Positions 16,278-24,806 of a stretch of DNA of 64,000 nt are shown here, piece by piece; positions within the stretch are counted from its first letter, which is position 1; every line of letters starts with the position of its first letter. The position numbers and the translations under genes are program-made. The notes beneath the pieces are model-generated. The model saw nothing but the letters and a program-made list of their open reading frames with translations. It did no database searches and was not told where the DNA came from. The DNA lies in NCBI RefSeq assembly GCF_021531435.1, contig NZ_JAFBIS010000005.1, positions 1 to 64,000 of the forward strand, in the 5' to 3' direction. This DNA comes from Oscillibacter valericigenes. Lineage in GTDB: Bacteria; Bacillota; Clostridia; Oscillospirales; Oscillospiraceae.

Positions 16278-19200
16278 ATGGCAGTGAAAAAGCCAGACCT
16301 TATCAACGGTGACGCACAGTCCCGTGTGGTTAAGCAGATCGCGTCTGAAAGCAGGAACGCGGCGAAAAAGCCTGACCTTATCGGAAAAGACAATACGGTC
16401 GAATCTGTCAGTGTCAGCAAGCCGCTGTATGCCCAGCGCCCCACGGACAACGTGTGGGCGCAGAGGGCATATGACAATCAGGTGAAGAACGCACAGCTGA
16501 CAGCGGAGACGCCGGATACTGACCCGGAAACGGCATGGAAGCGGGGACGGCTCACGGGCGTTACCCGTGTAGCTGCCGCCTCCACTGCGGCCGGCAGTGT
16601 TGACTTCGTGGGCCTTCTGCTGGATTCCGTGCGCAACCTAAATCAGAAAGCACAGGAGCAGAACCAGAAAATCAAGACGGCGCAGGAGAACATTGCCCGG
16701 TACACGGAAATGATGAACCAGCCCGGCGCGGACAAGGCACAGCTCCAGCGTTGGATCGATTCCAACCAGAGAACCATTGACGCCGCCCAGAGCACCCTTG
16801 ACACCTGGAACAAGCCCACGGATAAGGCTGTCAGCAGTATTTACGGCACGGCGGACAAGCTGGCGGACGTCAGCAATCAGGAGATCACATCCGCAAAGCA
16901 GGGCCTCGGCAAAGCCGGTCAGCTGGCGGTGGATGTGGGTGTGGCCGGATTGCAGATGGCGGGGGACGCTGTGACCGGCGGCCTCCCGGCAATGTTCGTC
17001 CGGGCGACCGGCGGCGCGGCGCAGGAGGCACGGCAAAGCGGCGCTTCCATTGACCAGCAGCTCATTTACGGCCTTGGGAGCGGTGCGCTGTCTGTTGCCA
17101 CGGAGAAAATCGCAAACGTGGCGGCGCCCTTCAAGGCGGTGTTCGGCGAGGGACTTGCCAACAAAGCGGCCGGGAAACTGATCGCGAAGTTCGGCGAGAA
17201 TCAGGCGGTACAGATCATGAGCCGCCTTGCCGGGACAGCAGGCGGCAAGGCTGTGCTGTCCGCCATTTCCGAGGGCGGCGAGGAAGTCCTTGAGGACTTG
17301 GTGCAGCCCTATCTGAAGCGGGCTACCTACGACAAGAACGCAACCTTCAATGCGCAGGAGGCAGGGCATGACTTCCTGATTGGCGCTCTGCTTGGCGGTC
17401 TTGGTTCTGGCGTGGAAGTCGCAGCAAACACAGTAAATGGCTTTTCTGGCGATATTATGATGCAGGAAGCGCAAAGGCTGTTTGGAAATAATAATCCCCC
17501 TGCGCAGGGCACCGGATATGCGGCCACCGAAATGGGTCGTCCGGATACCCCTCTGGGCGTTTCAGCCACGCAGGAGGATACTTCCAGTGTAGCACCTTCC
17601 AAAGGAAATGCAAGCGTGAAAATGGACCCGCTTCTGGAATTGCTGACCGGTGGGAAGCGTGTTGATCAGACGAAACTGACCAATGAGCAGTTCGCCACCC
17701 TTGCGGAACGTGGAGACATCGGCATGGACGCAGGCGGAAAGGTGTACCAGGTGGACCCTGCGCAGCACATTGACCGCCGGACAGCGGACAGCGTGAGTAG
17801 CCGAAACATGAACGCTTTCCAGTTTGACCACCCGGAGCTGCACAGCTATTACCGGCAGGCGGCGGAGGCTCTGATCGCAGATGCGGACCTGTCTCTGCAA
17901 TTTCCCATGAGCCGCAGCTATGAGCGCACCATGCAGGGGAACAAGGTCAACCAAAGCGTACAGGCGTCCGCGCACCTGCGGCAGGCAATGGACGAGACCG
18001 GGCTTTCCCGGGCTGAGATCATCGACGCCGCACAGCGCATTGTCCACGACCAGGGGCAGGAGAACGTCAATGCCGCAAAGCAGGTGGAAATTATCCTGGA
18101 TTCCATGCTCACCAACGGATGGTCTACCATGATGGGAGATACCGTTGGGCCAAATCAGGCGTATATCGACGCAAAGAGCAGCATTGCTGGCAGCCAGCCC
18201 ACCATTCAGAGCGGTGAGGGGCTTCCCATGATGGACGACGGGCTGGGTGCTAAAACAAGCCAGTTCAAAAGAGGGCAAAGAGTATCTGATGCAAAGAGTG
18301 TCTATGATGAAACAGACAACGCCACGGACGAGCAAAGGCGTTATGATACCACATCGGACGCTGAACGCCTGAACACTGCCAGAGAGCGTTTACAGGTGGA
18401 CTATGACGGCGAAAAGCAGTATCTGAAGAATGCTGCGGAATGGAACGATGAAGATTACGCCGTTGCAAAGCTTATCCAATCCGATATCCGGAAGCAGGCA
18501 CAGGCAAGCGGAGATTTTACGGAGTTCCGGGAGTGGAGCCGAAATATCCAGAAGCACGCAAGCGCTTTCGGCCAAAATCTTCAATCTATGAAAATGTGGA
18601 CAAAGCAGAGCGCAGACAAAGCAGTTGGTGATGCTGCATCCGTTCTGGACGCCGCGAAAGAGAAAGAGGCTTCCGCACCTGTAAGAGGAAAGGCGAGAAT
18701 CACGGATGATGTGATCAACAGCGCTCTCGGTTCCGTCGCAGAATTCGGTGCCAGAGCAGAAAATCTAGCGGGTGCAAGTGATGCCGCTGGCCTTTACAAC
18801 CTTGTGATCGAGCTTGCCAACTACCGTGGATATAAGCCTTCCAAGTCCATACAGAAAGCGTTGAAGGGATGCACGGTAGAGCAGCTCACAGACATTGCAT
18901 GGTCTGAAATTTCCGGCATTTCTATTGACGCAATCCCGCCGTCCGCCGGCCAGTACATCAGCACATATCAGTACCTCTCTCACCTGCTGAACGCCAAAAC
19001 GCTCCTGAGGAACGTAACAGCAAACAGCGTGTTCTCTCCCATTGAGAGCGCATTTACAAACAATATTGCCTCTATCGTGGACAGACTGGCCGCTTCTGTT
19101 GTGGGTGGGTATCATGGTATCAGCACAGCGCAGGCCCGGACTGTCGGCATGGAGAAGGGGCCATTCTCTAAGGCCGGATGGAAGGGCAGCGTTGAGGGGG

Positions 19201-21332
19201 CGAAGCAGTCCGCGATTGATGTTGCACTGGACATCAACCGCGGCAATAGCCAAAATAAATATGAGGCCGGCACCAACCGCACGTTCAAGAGGCACAAGAC
19301 CGGCGACCCGCTTCTGGATGCGATCCTCAACACTGGGAACAACCTGGAAGGTGCCCTTGGCTACGGACTGAACACTACTGACGAGTTCCAGAAGGGCGGC
19401 ACGGAAGCAACGGTGCGGGAGAGCCTGAAAGGTATCCTGAACACCGAGGGCAGCAGAGTGACGCCGGAGATGGCTGACCAGTTCGTGAAGAATGAGCAGC
19501 TTTACAGGTCCTTCCAACGTGATACCGCAATCGGAAATCTGCTACAGGCATCCAAAGACTACCTGAACATTATCGGTTTCGGTACTTCCAACGGAAAAAC
19601 CAAGAATGTTGCGGGACACACTTTTGCTGTCAAAGACTTTGGCCTGGGTGACTTCATCAATAAATACTCCAAAGTGCCTGGTGCGCTGGTGACCACCGCC
19701 GCAGAGTATACAGACCTGGGATACGCAAAGGCAATCTACAACCTGGGCGCGATGGCCTACACAAACGCACAGGTTAAGAGTGGGCGCGGGGATGCGCAGG
19801 TGGGCGGTCATTACGGCGCTTACTCCGGGATGACCAACGCGGAAGCGGCAGTCTATTCCCAGAGGGCCTTTGCACAGAATATCGCCAGAGTTTTGACCGG
19901 AAAGGGGCTGATGCTGGCCTGTGCCAGCCTTGCCAAAATGGGTATCCTGCACTTTACAGGTGACGATGATAGGGATGAAGCCACGGTAAAAGCTGCGCAG
20001 GGGCTATCCGGGTTGCAAATCAATTTGTCCGCACTTGGCCGGCTGGTTGACGGCGGGGACGGGAGTATGCAGGATGGGGATGTCATGCTGGACGCTTCCA
20101 GCCTTGAACCTGTGAATGCATTGATGGAGGGCGGCGCCAGAATGGCGGAGCTGGAGGACGACGCTGATTACAGCGCAAAAATGGACATCCTCACTGATAC
20201 CATTGTCAACAGCTTTGCGGACCTGAGCATGATGCAGAGTGCAAAGGATGTACAAAATGCTGTCACCTATAAGCGTGACGATGAGACATGGGGAGACGTT
20301 GGAAAGGATGCACTCATGGAGATCCTACTGGGCGGTGCAAGCGGCTTTGTTCCTGGTCCCGTTCGGCAGGCTGCCAACTACACTGATGAATATTACCGGG
20401 ACACTTCCAGCGATACGCAAACCGGCAAGATCAAGAACTCCCTGATTTCTTCCGTTCCGGGTATGCGCGAAACGCTCCCGGAACGTGTGACCCCTCTTGG
20501 AGAAAAGCGAGAAAAGACAACGGACGGAGGCTTGGACTTCTTTACGTCCTTTATCTCCCCGTTCAATGTCACGAAATACAAGCAGTCTGATGTGGTGGAC
20601 GCTATGAACGAGACGGGCGTATACGCTCCTCGCTCCGCACCCAAAAAGGTGACAGCGGATGGCAGAACCGTTGAACTGAGCGCCGAACAGCAGAGGAAGT
20701 ACCAGACCGATAGAGGTGCGCAGCTTGTGCTCACGGTCACTGATATGCTTGGGAACGCACAGTACAAGCGGGCCGGGGAGACCCAGAAAGAGGAATTGAT
20801 GGCGGACGCCAGAGATTATGCCAACTCCATTGCGAAAGCGAACGTTATGGGTAAGGGCAGCGCTCCCCAGTGGGTGCAAAAAACGATGGATGCACAGCGA
20901 ACCACTGGCCTATCCGCAGCTACCGTAATCGTCTACCGTGATATGCTCTCCAGAGCGAAGGACAAGGGCAAGAAAACGGCGGATGCGAACAGCTCCGTTC
21001 GTGATGCAATCAGAAAGGATACCACATTGAGTGCGGCCCAGAAGGCCGCGCTGGATGATATCGTGATTTCCGATGGTGTGTATATCGCAAAGGACCTCAA
21101 AGTGGACTACACGAACGGCGAGACCTTCGTTATCAGTCAGATGTCCGACGGCGCTCAGAAACGGTACAATAGCATCAAGAACCAATTCGGCATGGACGCT
21201 GAAACGTACAGTAAAGCATGGTCCATTTACCAGAACGACGATCTCAAAGCAGACCAGAAGCGGAAGCAGCTATCCGCACTCGGATACAATGGTTCCGCGC
21301 TCTATAAGGCTCTCGGTCAAAAGCTGGAGTAG
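16278..21332 (+). CDS. giant phage-type protein (1684 aa), function unknown
   Basis: The protein takes up a third of the element. The N-terminal region has Ala/Gly-rich amphipathic stretches (residues about 95-115 and 210-250, AVDVGVAGLQMAGDAV) and a coiled coil (about 125-180). A region with SYERTMQGNKVNQSVQASAHLR (about 550-570) and long helical segments follow; a helical domain with YQYLSHLLNAKTLLRNVTANS lies near 905. The organisation resembles large polyvalent or DNA-ejection-type virion proteins of Firmicutes phages. No kinase, nuclease or protease motif is visible. The ATG at 16278 has GAGGAGG upstream. No structural phage gene accompanies it. Confidence 0.6.
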   Translation: MAVKKPDLINGDAQSRVVKQIASESRNAAKKPDLIGKDNTVESVSVSKPLYAQRPTDNVWAQRAYDNQVKNAQLTAETPDTDPETAWKRGRLTGVTRVAAASTAAGSVDFVGLLLDSVRNLNQKAQEQNQKIKTAQENIARYTEMMNQPGADKAQLQRWIDSNQRTIDAAQSTLDTWNKPTDKAVSSIYGTADKLADVSNQEITSAKQGLGKAGQLAVDVGVAGLQMAGDAVTGGLPAMFVRATGGAAQEARQSGASIDQQLIYGLGSGALSVATEKIANVAAPFKAVFGEGLANKAAGKLIAKFGENQAVQIMSRLAGTAGGKAVLSAISEGGEEVLEDLVQPYLKRATYDKNATFNAQEAGHDFLIGALLGGLGSGVEVAANTVNGFSGDIMMQEAQRLFGNNNPPAQGTGYAATEMGRPDTPLGVSATQEDTSSVAPSKGNASVKMDPLLELLTGGKRVDQTKLTNEQFATLAERGDIGMDAGGKVYQVDPAQHIDRRTADSVSSRNMNAFQFDHPELHSYYRQAAEALIADADLSLQFPMSRSYERTMQGNKVNQSVQASAHLRQAMDETGLSRAEIIDAAQRIVHDQGQENVNAAKQVEIILDSMLTNGWSTMMGDTVGPNQAYIDAKSSIAGSQPTIQSGEGLPMMDDGLGAKTSQFKRGQRVSDAKSVYDETDNATDEQRRYDTTSDAERLNTARERLQVDYDGEKQYLKNAAEWNDEDYAVAKLIQSDIRKQAQASGDFTEFREWSRNIQKHASAFGQNLQSMKMWTKQSADKAVGDAASVLDAAKEKEASAPVRGKARITDDVINSALGSVAEFGARAENLAGASDAAGLYNLVIELANYRGYKPSKSIQKALKGCTVEQLTDIAWSEISGISIDAIPPSAGQYISTYQYLSHLLNAKTLLRNVTANSVFSPIESAFTNNIASIVDRLAASVVGGYHGISTAQARTVGMEKGPFSKAGWKGSVEGAKQSAIDVALDINRGNSQNKYEAGTNRTFKRHKTGDPLLDAILNTGNNLEGALGYGLNTTDEFQKGGTEATVRESLKGILNTEGSRVTPEMADQFVKNEQLYRSFQRDTAIGNLLQASKDYLNIIGFGTSNGKTKNVAGHTFAVKDFGLGDFINKYSKVPGALVTTAAEYTDLGYAKAIYNLGAMAYTNAQVKSGRGDAQVGGHYGAYSGMTNAEAAVYSQRAFAQNIARVLTGKGLMLACASLAKMGILHFTGDDDRDEATVKAAQGLSGLQINLSALGRLVDGGDGSMQDGDVMLDASSLEPVNALMEGGARMAELEDDADYSAKMDILTDTIVNSFADLSMMQSAKDVQNAVTYKRDDETWGDVGKDALMEILLGGASGFVPGPVRQAANYTDEYYRDTSSDTQTGKIKNSLISSVPGMRETLPERVTPLGEKREKTTDGGLDFFTSFISPFNVTKYKQSDVVDAMNETGVYAPRSAPKKVTADGRTVELSAEQQRKYQTDRGAQLVLTVTDMLGNAQYKRAGETQKEELMADARDYANSIAKANVMGKGSAPQWVQKTMDAQRTTGLSAATVIVYRDMLSRAKDKGKKTADANSSVRDAIRKDTTLSAAQKAALDDIVISDGVYIAKDLKVDYTNGETFVISQMSDGAQKRYNSIKNQFGMDAETYSKAWSIYQNDDLKADQKRKQLSALGYNGSALYKALGQKLE

Positions 21333-21340
21333 AGCTTTAG

Positions 21341-21840
21341 AATTTTTGACCCAGAAAGAGAAAATAGTACCCCCCCTGTTTTTCCGGGCCCCCACACATT
21401 CCAAATAGAAAGACACAGAAAGGAATCGTGGTGACCGCACAAGCGCGTCCTGTGCAATCCGAGGGTAATTCCATGGGTGCACAGGAAAACACCGCACAGG
21501 GCGTTTCTGGCGCGAACAATTATCGTACACATCAGGTAATAAAAATGGACCTGACCCCTGCGGAGGCCAGCTTGGTAGGTCCAGCACCTACGGCTTCCTC
21601 CGAGACGTCAAGTCCGGTTGAGGGTACGCGTCCCCTCAATGCGGAGGACATATCAGCTTCTTTCCAAAGGGGTACAATTCCCCCAGGCGATGGCTGACGA
21701 TATCCTCGTTAAAAACAGTGTACCACAGGAAGAGACGGAACGCAACAGAGGGCCTATGAAGTATTGATGGCACTTCATAAAATTTTGACCCGGAAAGAGA
21801 AAAGGGTGCCCCCTGTTTTTCCGTTACCCCCATAGAAAGG
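21341..21840. repeat. imperfect direct repeat pair of about 60 bp
   Basis: The segment at 21341-21410 and the one at 21781-21840 share the order TTGACCC, GAAAGAGAAAA, CCCCCTGTTTTTCCG, then a run of C and TAGAAAG. A third partial copy (CCCGTTTTTCCGCTACCCCC) is at 22006-22026. Between them I see only one weak small frame. The stretch 21333-22280 is otherwise without a convincing gene. Confidence 0.5.
21428..21697 (+). CDS. doubtful small ORF between two repeats
   Basis: An 89-residue frame begins at GTG with AGAAAGGAATC upstream. The peptide is rich in Ser, Thr, Pro and Ala, has no recognisable motif and no hydrophobic segment. It lies between the two copies of the 60-bp repeat, and its 3' end is not coupled to anything. 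It may be a real small gene or a chance frame in a non-coding spacer. Confidence 0.3.
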   Translation: MVTAQARPVQSEGNSMGAQENTAQGVSGANNYRTHQVIKMDLTPAEASLVGPAPTASSETSSPVEGTRPLNAEDISASFQRGTIPPGDG

Positions 21841-21869
21841 ATGTTCCAATACGGAGCATCCTTTCTTTG
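21834..21869 (+). terminator. hairpin after second repeat copy
   Basis: GAAAGGATG pairs with CATCCTTTC around a 13-base loop, followed by TTTGTT. Confidence 0.6.
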
Positions 21870-21871
21870 TT

Positions 21872-21937
21872 GTGCAGGCCGGATTCGTTGATGATGGTCA
21901 TCTCCTGGTCGCCGCCCAGGGTGGGAATCAGATTCCA
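21872..21937 (-). pseudogene. remnant of a Bro-N antirepressor gene
   Basis: Leftward translation gives 22 codons with LGGDQEMTIINESGL, which matches the conserved DxQ-MTIINESGLY core of Bro-N/KilA-type phage antirepressors. The frame is closed by a stop right before it and runs into the hairpin after it, so only a fragment remains. It marks the region as decayed phage-regulatory DNA. Confidence 0.6.
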
Positions 21938-22280
21938 TCCCTATGTGTGGGAAATGGCAACAGGGGATGTGGGGCAATACTCTCTCCCCGTTCCCTGAAC
22001 CACCCGCCCGTTTTTCCGCTACCCCCCCTTGCTAGTCAGAGATACCATGCATCCCCGGATCACCACCAGACCAGCAGCACCCAGGCCCCCGGCGCGGGTT
22101 CCTTTATTGCGTGCCGTACTGGACATATCATAAATCGCCAAATAAGCCCCTACAAGCGCTTCCTCACGCTTCCGGGTATTCGGATACCCCACAAGCATAG
22201 AAACGCTCACAGCGCAAGCAAAAGGCCGAGGCAACCGCCCCGGCCATCTCTATTGTATTGTATATGAGCGTGACCAACCT

Positions 22281-22484
22281 TTAAGGGTGCCCATCCTCAC
22301 CGGTTCCCTTGTCTCGCTCCATCTGGTTTTCTATGGCCCTACTAATAAAGCCGTTCACACTCTCGCCCTGGCTCTCTGCGTGTGCCTTGATAATGTCCTT
22401 CTGGCCCTTGGGGAGTACCAGATTAACGCGATCATACGCCTTTGCTATATATTTATTTTGTGCCTTTGTGCTGGCTTTTCCCAT
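22281..22484 (-). CDS. Arc/CopG-type ribbon-helix-helix protein
   Basis: The 67-residue product has the ribbon-helix-helix pattern: a strand with YDRVNLVLPKG, a helix (KDIIKAHAESQ) and a second helix (SVNGFISRAIENQM). Such dimers bind palindromic operators in tandem. The ATG at 22484 has AAAGGAG upstream. Its promoter region contains three near-identical 16-bp palindromes, so it very likely regulates itself and the divergent operon of small genes that starts at 22785. Confidence 0.88.
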   Translation of the reverse strand: MGKASTKAQNKYIAKAYDRVNLVLPKGQKDIIKAHAESQGESVNGFISRAIENQMERDKGTGEDGHP

Positions 22485-22520
22485 AATATCACTCCTTTGC
22501 TCAAGTATATCAATTATATA

Positions 22521-22603
22521 ATAGTTACGCAACTATATAATTTGCACAAATATAGTTGCACAACTATGTGCAATATCCCATCTTGATATAGTTGCGCAAC
22601 GAT
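22521..22603. promoter_or_regulatory. three palindromic operators, consensus ATAGTTGCGCAACTAT
   Basis: Copies are at 22521-22536 (one central change), 22552-22567 (one change) and 22588-22603 (one change), spaced 31 and 36 bp start to start. The third overlaps a TTGATA (22584) / TATGAT (22606) promoter with a 16-bp spacer reading right. They lie directly upstream of the ribbon-helix-helix gene and are the obvious binding sites of its product. Confidence 0.75.
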
Positions 22604-22784
22604 GTTATGATGTAATCACAGCAAGGGAACAAACGAAAACAGTTCAGACACCGGCAATCGTTGAAGCCTAACACCGAGATCGCGGATAAGGGCGGAACGG
22701 TATAGGGAATGGGAAGCAGATGAGGCCACAGCCCTAACGACCACCGCCGCCGGGGTTCCCCAAAATAACAAGGAGGATGTACAA

Positions 22785-23054
22785 ATGAGCATCAACGAAA
22801 TGGAAGCAAAGGCACGGGAGCTGCGCCAGCTCCAAGCCCTGATTGATGAAGCGCAGGCAGAGGCGGAAGCCCTGAAGGACGCCATCAAGGCCGCTATGGG
22901 TGATTCCGAGAGCATCCAGGCCGGTGAGTATAAGATCACCTGGAAGGATGTCACTTCCTCCCGCATCGACACCGCCGCCCTGAAAAAGGCCCTGCCGGAC
23001 GTAGCGGAGCGCTTCACCAAGGAAACCACCGTGCGCCGCTTCACCGTAGCATGA
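22785..23054 (+). CDS. small phage-type protein with coiled-coil start
   Basis: The 89-residue product starts with a charged coiled coil (MEAKARELRQLQALIDEAQ) and ends in a small domain with EYKITWKDVTSSRIDTAALKK and RRFTVA. This pattern is common in Clostridia prophage early operons, where the function is unknown. AAGGAGG lies upstream. It is the first gene of the operon controlled by the three palindromes; about 180 bases of leader precede it and contain no frame I can support. Confidence 0.75.
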   Translation: MSINEMEAKARELRQLQALIDEAQAEAEALKDAIKAAMGDSESIQAGEYKITWKDVTSSRIDTAALKKALPDVAERFTKETTVRRFTVA

Positions 23055-23063
23055 AAAAGGCCC

Positions 23064-23149
23064 CTTGCATCACCGCCGACCAAAGCCGGATGCAAGAGAC
23101 CCAACCAAAACCCACAGGGGACTTGGTACAGATAGTTTATCAAGTCCCC
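23064..23149 (+). repeat. two stem-loops between small genes
   Basis: CTTGCATC (23064) pairs with GATGCAAG (23089), and GGGGACTTG (23117) pairs with CAAGTCCCC (23141). The second lies just before the next ribosome site without a T-run, so it could affect mRNA stability or translation. Confidence 0.5.
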
Positions 23150-23175
23150 GCCTAAAAATCAAGGAGGATTTGATT

Positions 23176-23649
23176 ATGAACAGAAACGAATACATCCAGC
23201 AGAGAGCGGCCATTGACGAGGCAGCAAAGCAGATTGCCATGGACCTGATTCACGATCAGTTCCCGGATGTGGAGTGGACGCCCACCGGCAAGTGCAAGCT
23301 CTGGCAGAATGGCACCCTTGCCAGACTTCACCCGGAGTATGACGAGAACGCCCCTGCTGCTTTTGGCCTTTTCGAGGTTAACTTCCTCACCGGCTCCGTG
23401 CTGTATATTGGCCCTGACTTCTCCAAGATGACCGACGCCGCGCTGAACAATCCCACTTCCTACACCGTGGAGCAGCGCGGGGAGACCGTGGTGTTTACGA
23501 TCTGGCGCGGAAGCGAAGCCGCTGTAATGCGGTTCGAGAACGGGGAGCATACCGGGAACATTGCTTTCCGGGCCATCCAGGAGGACGAGCAGGGGGCCTT
23601 TATCAAGCTGGGACAGAAGAAAGTCCGCCGGGAAGCGGAGGGCGCATGA
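23176..23649 (+). CDS. hypothetical protein of the element
   Basis: The 157-residue product starts at ATG with AAGGAGG upstream. It is acidic, with a helical start (EYIQQRAAIDEAAKQIA) and a beta-rich middle (VEWTPTGKCKLWQNGTLARLH). I do not recognise a family. It is co-directional with its neighbours, and its last four bases overlap the start of the 29-residue membrane peptide. Confidence 0.65.
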   Translation: MNRNEYIQQRAAIDEAAKQIAMDLIHDQFPDVEWTPTGKCKLWQNGTLARLHPEYDENAPAAFGLFEVNFLTGSVLYIGPDFSKMTDAALNNPTSYTVEQRGETVVFTIWRGSEAAVMRFENGEHTGNIAFRAIQEDEQGAFIKLGQKKVRREAEGA

Positions 23650-23735
23650 GCGCCCCCGCCCTGGCCCTGGTGGTGATTGGCGCCGCCACCGTGACAAGCT
23701 GGCTGTTCCGCATCGTTGACGCCATCGATAAATAA
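23646..23735 (+). CDS. single-span membrane peptide (29 aa)
   Basis: The start overlaps the previous stop as ATGA. The peptide is one hydrophobic helix (ALALVVIGAATVTSWLF) followed by a short charged tail. Size and coupling recall small membrane toxins or phage accessory peptides, but no partner antitoxin is evident. Confidence 0.5.
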   Translation: MSAPALALVVIGAATVTSWLFRIVDAIDK

Positions 23736-23759
23736 GGTACCTGAAAGGAGAAAATCGAA

Positions 23760-24008
23760 TTGAATAAAGTTGATATGTTCGAGGTTGAATGCACCCTTAA
23801 TGGAGCACTGGCCGTCATGCAATTAGCCATTGACCGAATGGCTGGTGACATTGCAGAGTGCAAAACCGCTGACAAAGAGGACAAAGGCGCATGTGCAAAT
23901 GCAATCGTGGTTGCGGCCGAGAACATCTATTGTCCCGCCCTTGATTCCGTTTTTGCATCGCTTCGGGATCTTCAAGATAGGATCAGCGAGAACAATTCGA
24001 ACCGATAA
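23760..24008 (+). CDS. hypothetical small protein (TTG start)
   Basis: The 82-residue product begins at TTG with GAAAGGAG upstream and is predicted to be all-helical with an acidic, Cys-containing middle (AGDIAECKTADKEDKG). It is co-directional with the surrounding small genes. No family recognised. Confidence 0.6.
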   Translation: MNKVDMFEVECTLNGALAVMQLAIDRMAGDIAECKTADKEDKGACANAIVVAAENIYCPALDSVFASLRDLQDRISENNSNR

Positions 24009-24022
24009 AGAGGAGATTAGAT

Positions 24023-24244
24023 ATGGGAATGTCTGAAATTAATGAAAAACTTGCGGAATTACGGGAAGGAATGGCCCGTGCAGCCGCCATCCTGGACAGC
24101 ATCGTAATTACCATGCAGGAGGTTGGGGCAGGTCCTAACTCTGAAACCGCTATTTTGGGCGTCATGGACTACCTGGACCGCATGAGCGATGATATGGACG
24201 CTGTAAATTGCGCCCTGAGAGAACAGAACCAGAAAACAGCGTAA
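24023..24244 (+). CDS. hypothetical small helical protein
   Basis: The 73-residue product starts at ATG with AAAGAGGAG upstream and looks like a helical hairpin (SEINEKLAELREGMARAAAIL, then MDYLDRMSDDMDAVN). It ends the run of small genes; an AT-rich stretch follows. No family recognised. Confidence 0.6.
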   Translation: MGMSEINEKLAELREGMARAAAILDSIVITMQEVGAGPNSETAILGVMDYLDRMSDDMDAVNCALREQNQKTA

Positions 24245-24384
24245 TATATTATTATATCGCCAAAAAAAGTTGCGATAAATCGCTTATGCACTGGCCTTTT
24301 CCATGCATACGTGCGATTATAATTTACACAACTCATTTTGCAAGCGTGAGCTGTGCTGTACTGTGAACGACCATAAAAGCAGAA

Positions 24385-24648
24385 ATGCCGTCATACGCAA
24401 GTACGTGTGTGGCGGTGTTTCTGCGTAAGATTGGAGGTGATACAATAGAACACCCAGCATACAGGGACAACCTGGAACAGATTCTGAAATTCACCGGAGG
24501 GAAACAGGTTTTGACGGTATCCCAGGTCCGTGAATTCACAGGAATGGTTGACAGCCGCACCATCCGGAGGCATTTCCCCATCATGAAGGGGGGCTACATC
24601 AGCGCCGCCACCCTGGCCCGCTGTCTGTGCGGAAGTATCGAAAAGTGA
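24385..24648 (+). CDS. small DNA-binding-like protein near attR
   Basis: The clearly coding part begins at about codon 21 (ATAGAACACC, directly after a GGAGGTGAT ribosome site); the only in-frame ATG is twenty codons upstream and sits inside a stem-loop (CAGAAATGCCG with CGGTGTTTCTG). The true start may therefore be the ATA at 24445, a rare choice. The product contains VLTVSQVREFTGMVDSRTIRRHFP, a helix-turn-helix-like pattern, and lies next to attR, so it may be a recombination directionality factor. The start is uncertain. Confidence 0.5.
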   Translation: MPSYASTCVAVFLRKIGGDTIEHPAYRDNLEQILKFTGGKQVLTVSQVREFTGMVDSRTIRRHFPIMKGGYISAATLARCLCGSIEK

Positions 24649-24678
24649 CCTGTAAGAGGAAGAACAGGGGTCCTCATT

Positions 24679-24698
24679 TTTACCCCAACTTTTACCCC
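24679..24698. promoter_or_regulatory. putative integrase arm-type sites, right end
   Basis: TTTACCCC occurs twice (24679 and 24691), followed by ACAGCT, matching the motif set at 10449-10486 inside the left end. Further TTTTAC words continue to about 24785. Confidence 0.5.
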
Positions 24699-24806
24699 TT
24701 ACAGCTTTTTCAACGTTTTACGGCATTTTACAGATAATCCACGAAGGCGTTGAAAACACTACTTTTCTTTAACCGTATTTTACAGCATTTTTCGCATCGT
24801 TTAAAA

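Noticed and set aside
21872-22267. Rightward frame of 131 codons in the repeat-rich spacer
   Set aside because: Composition is Pro/His/Ser-rich with no ribosome site, and it overlaps the antirepressor remnant on the other strand; probably chance.
22521-22603. CRISPR-like repeats
   Set aside because: Three short palindromic operators with unequal spacers of 15-20 bases; no array length, no cas genes in the window.
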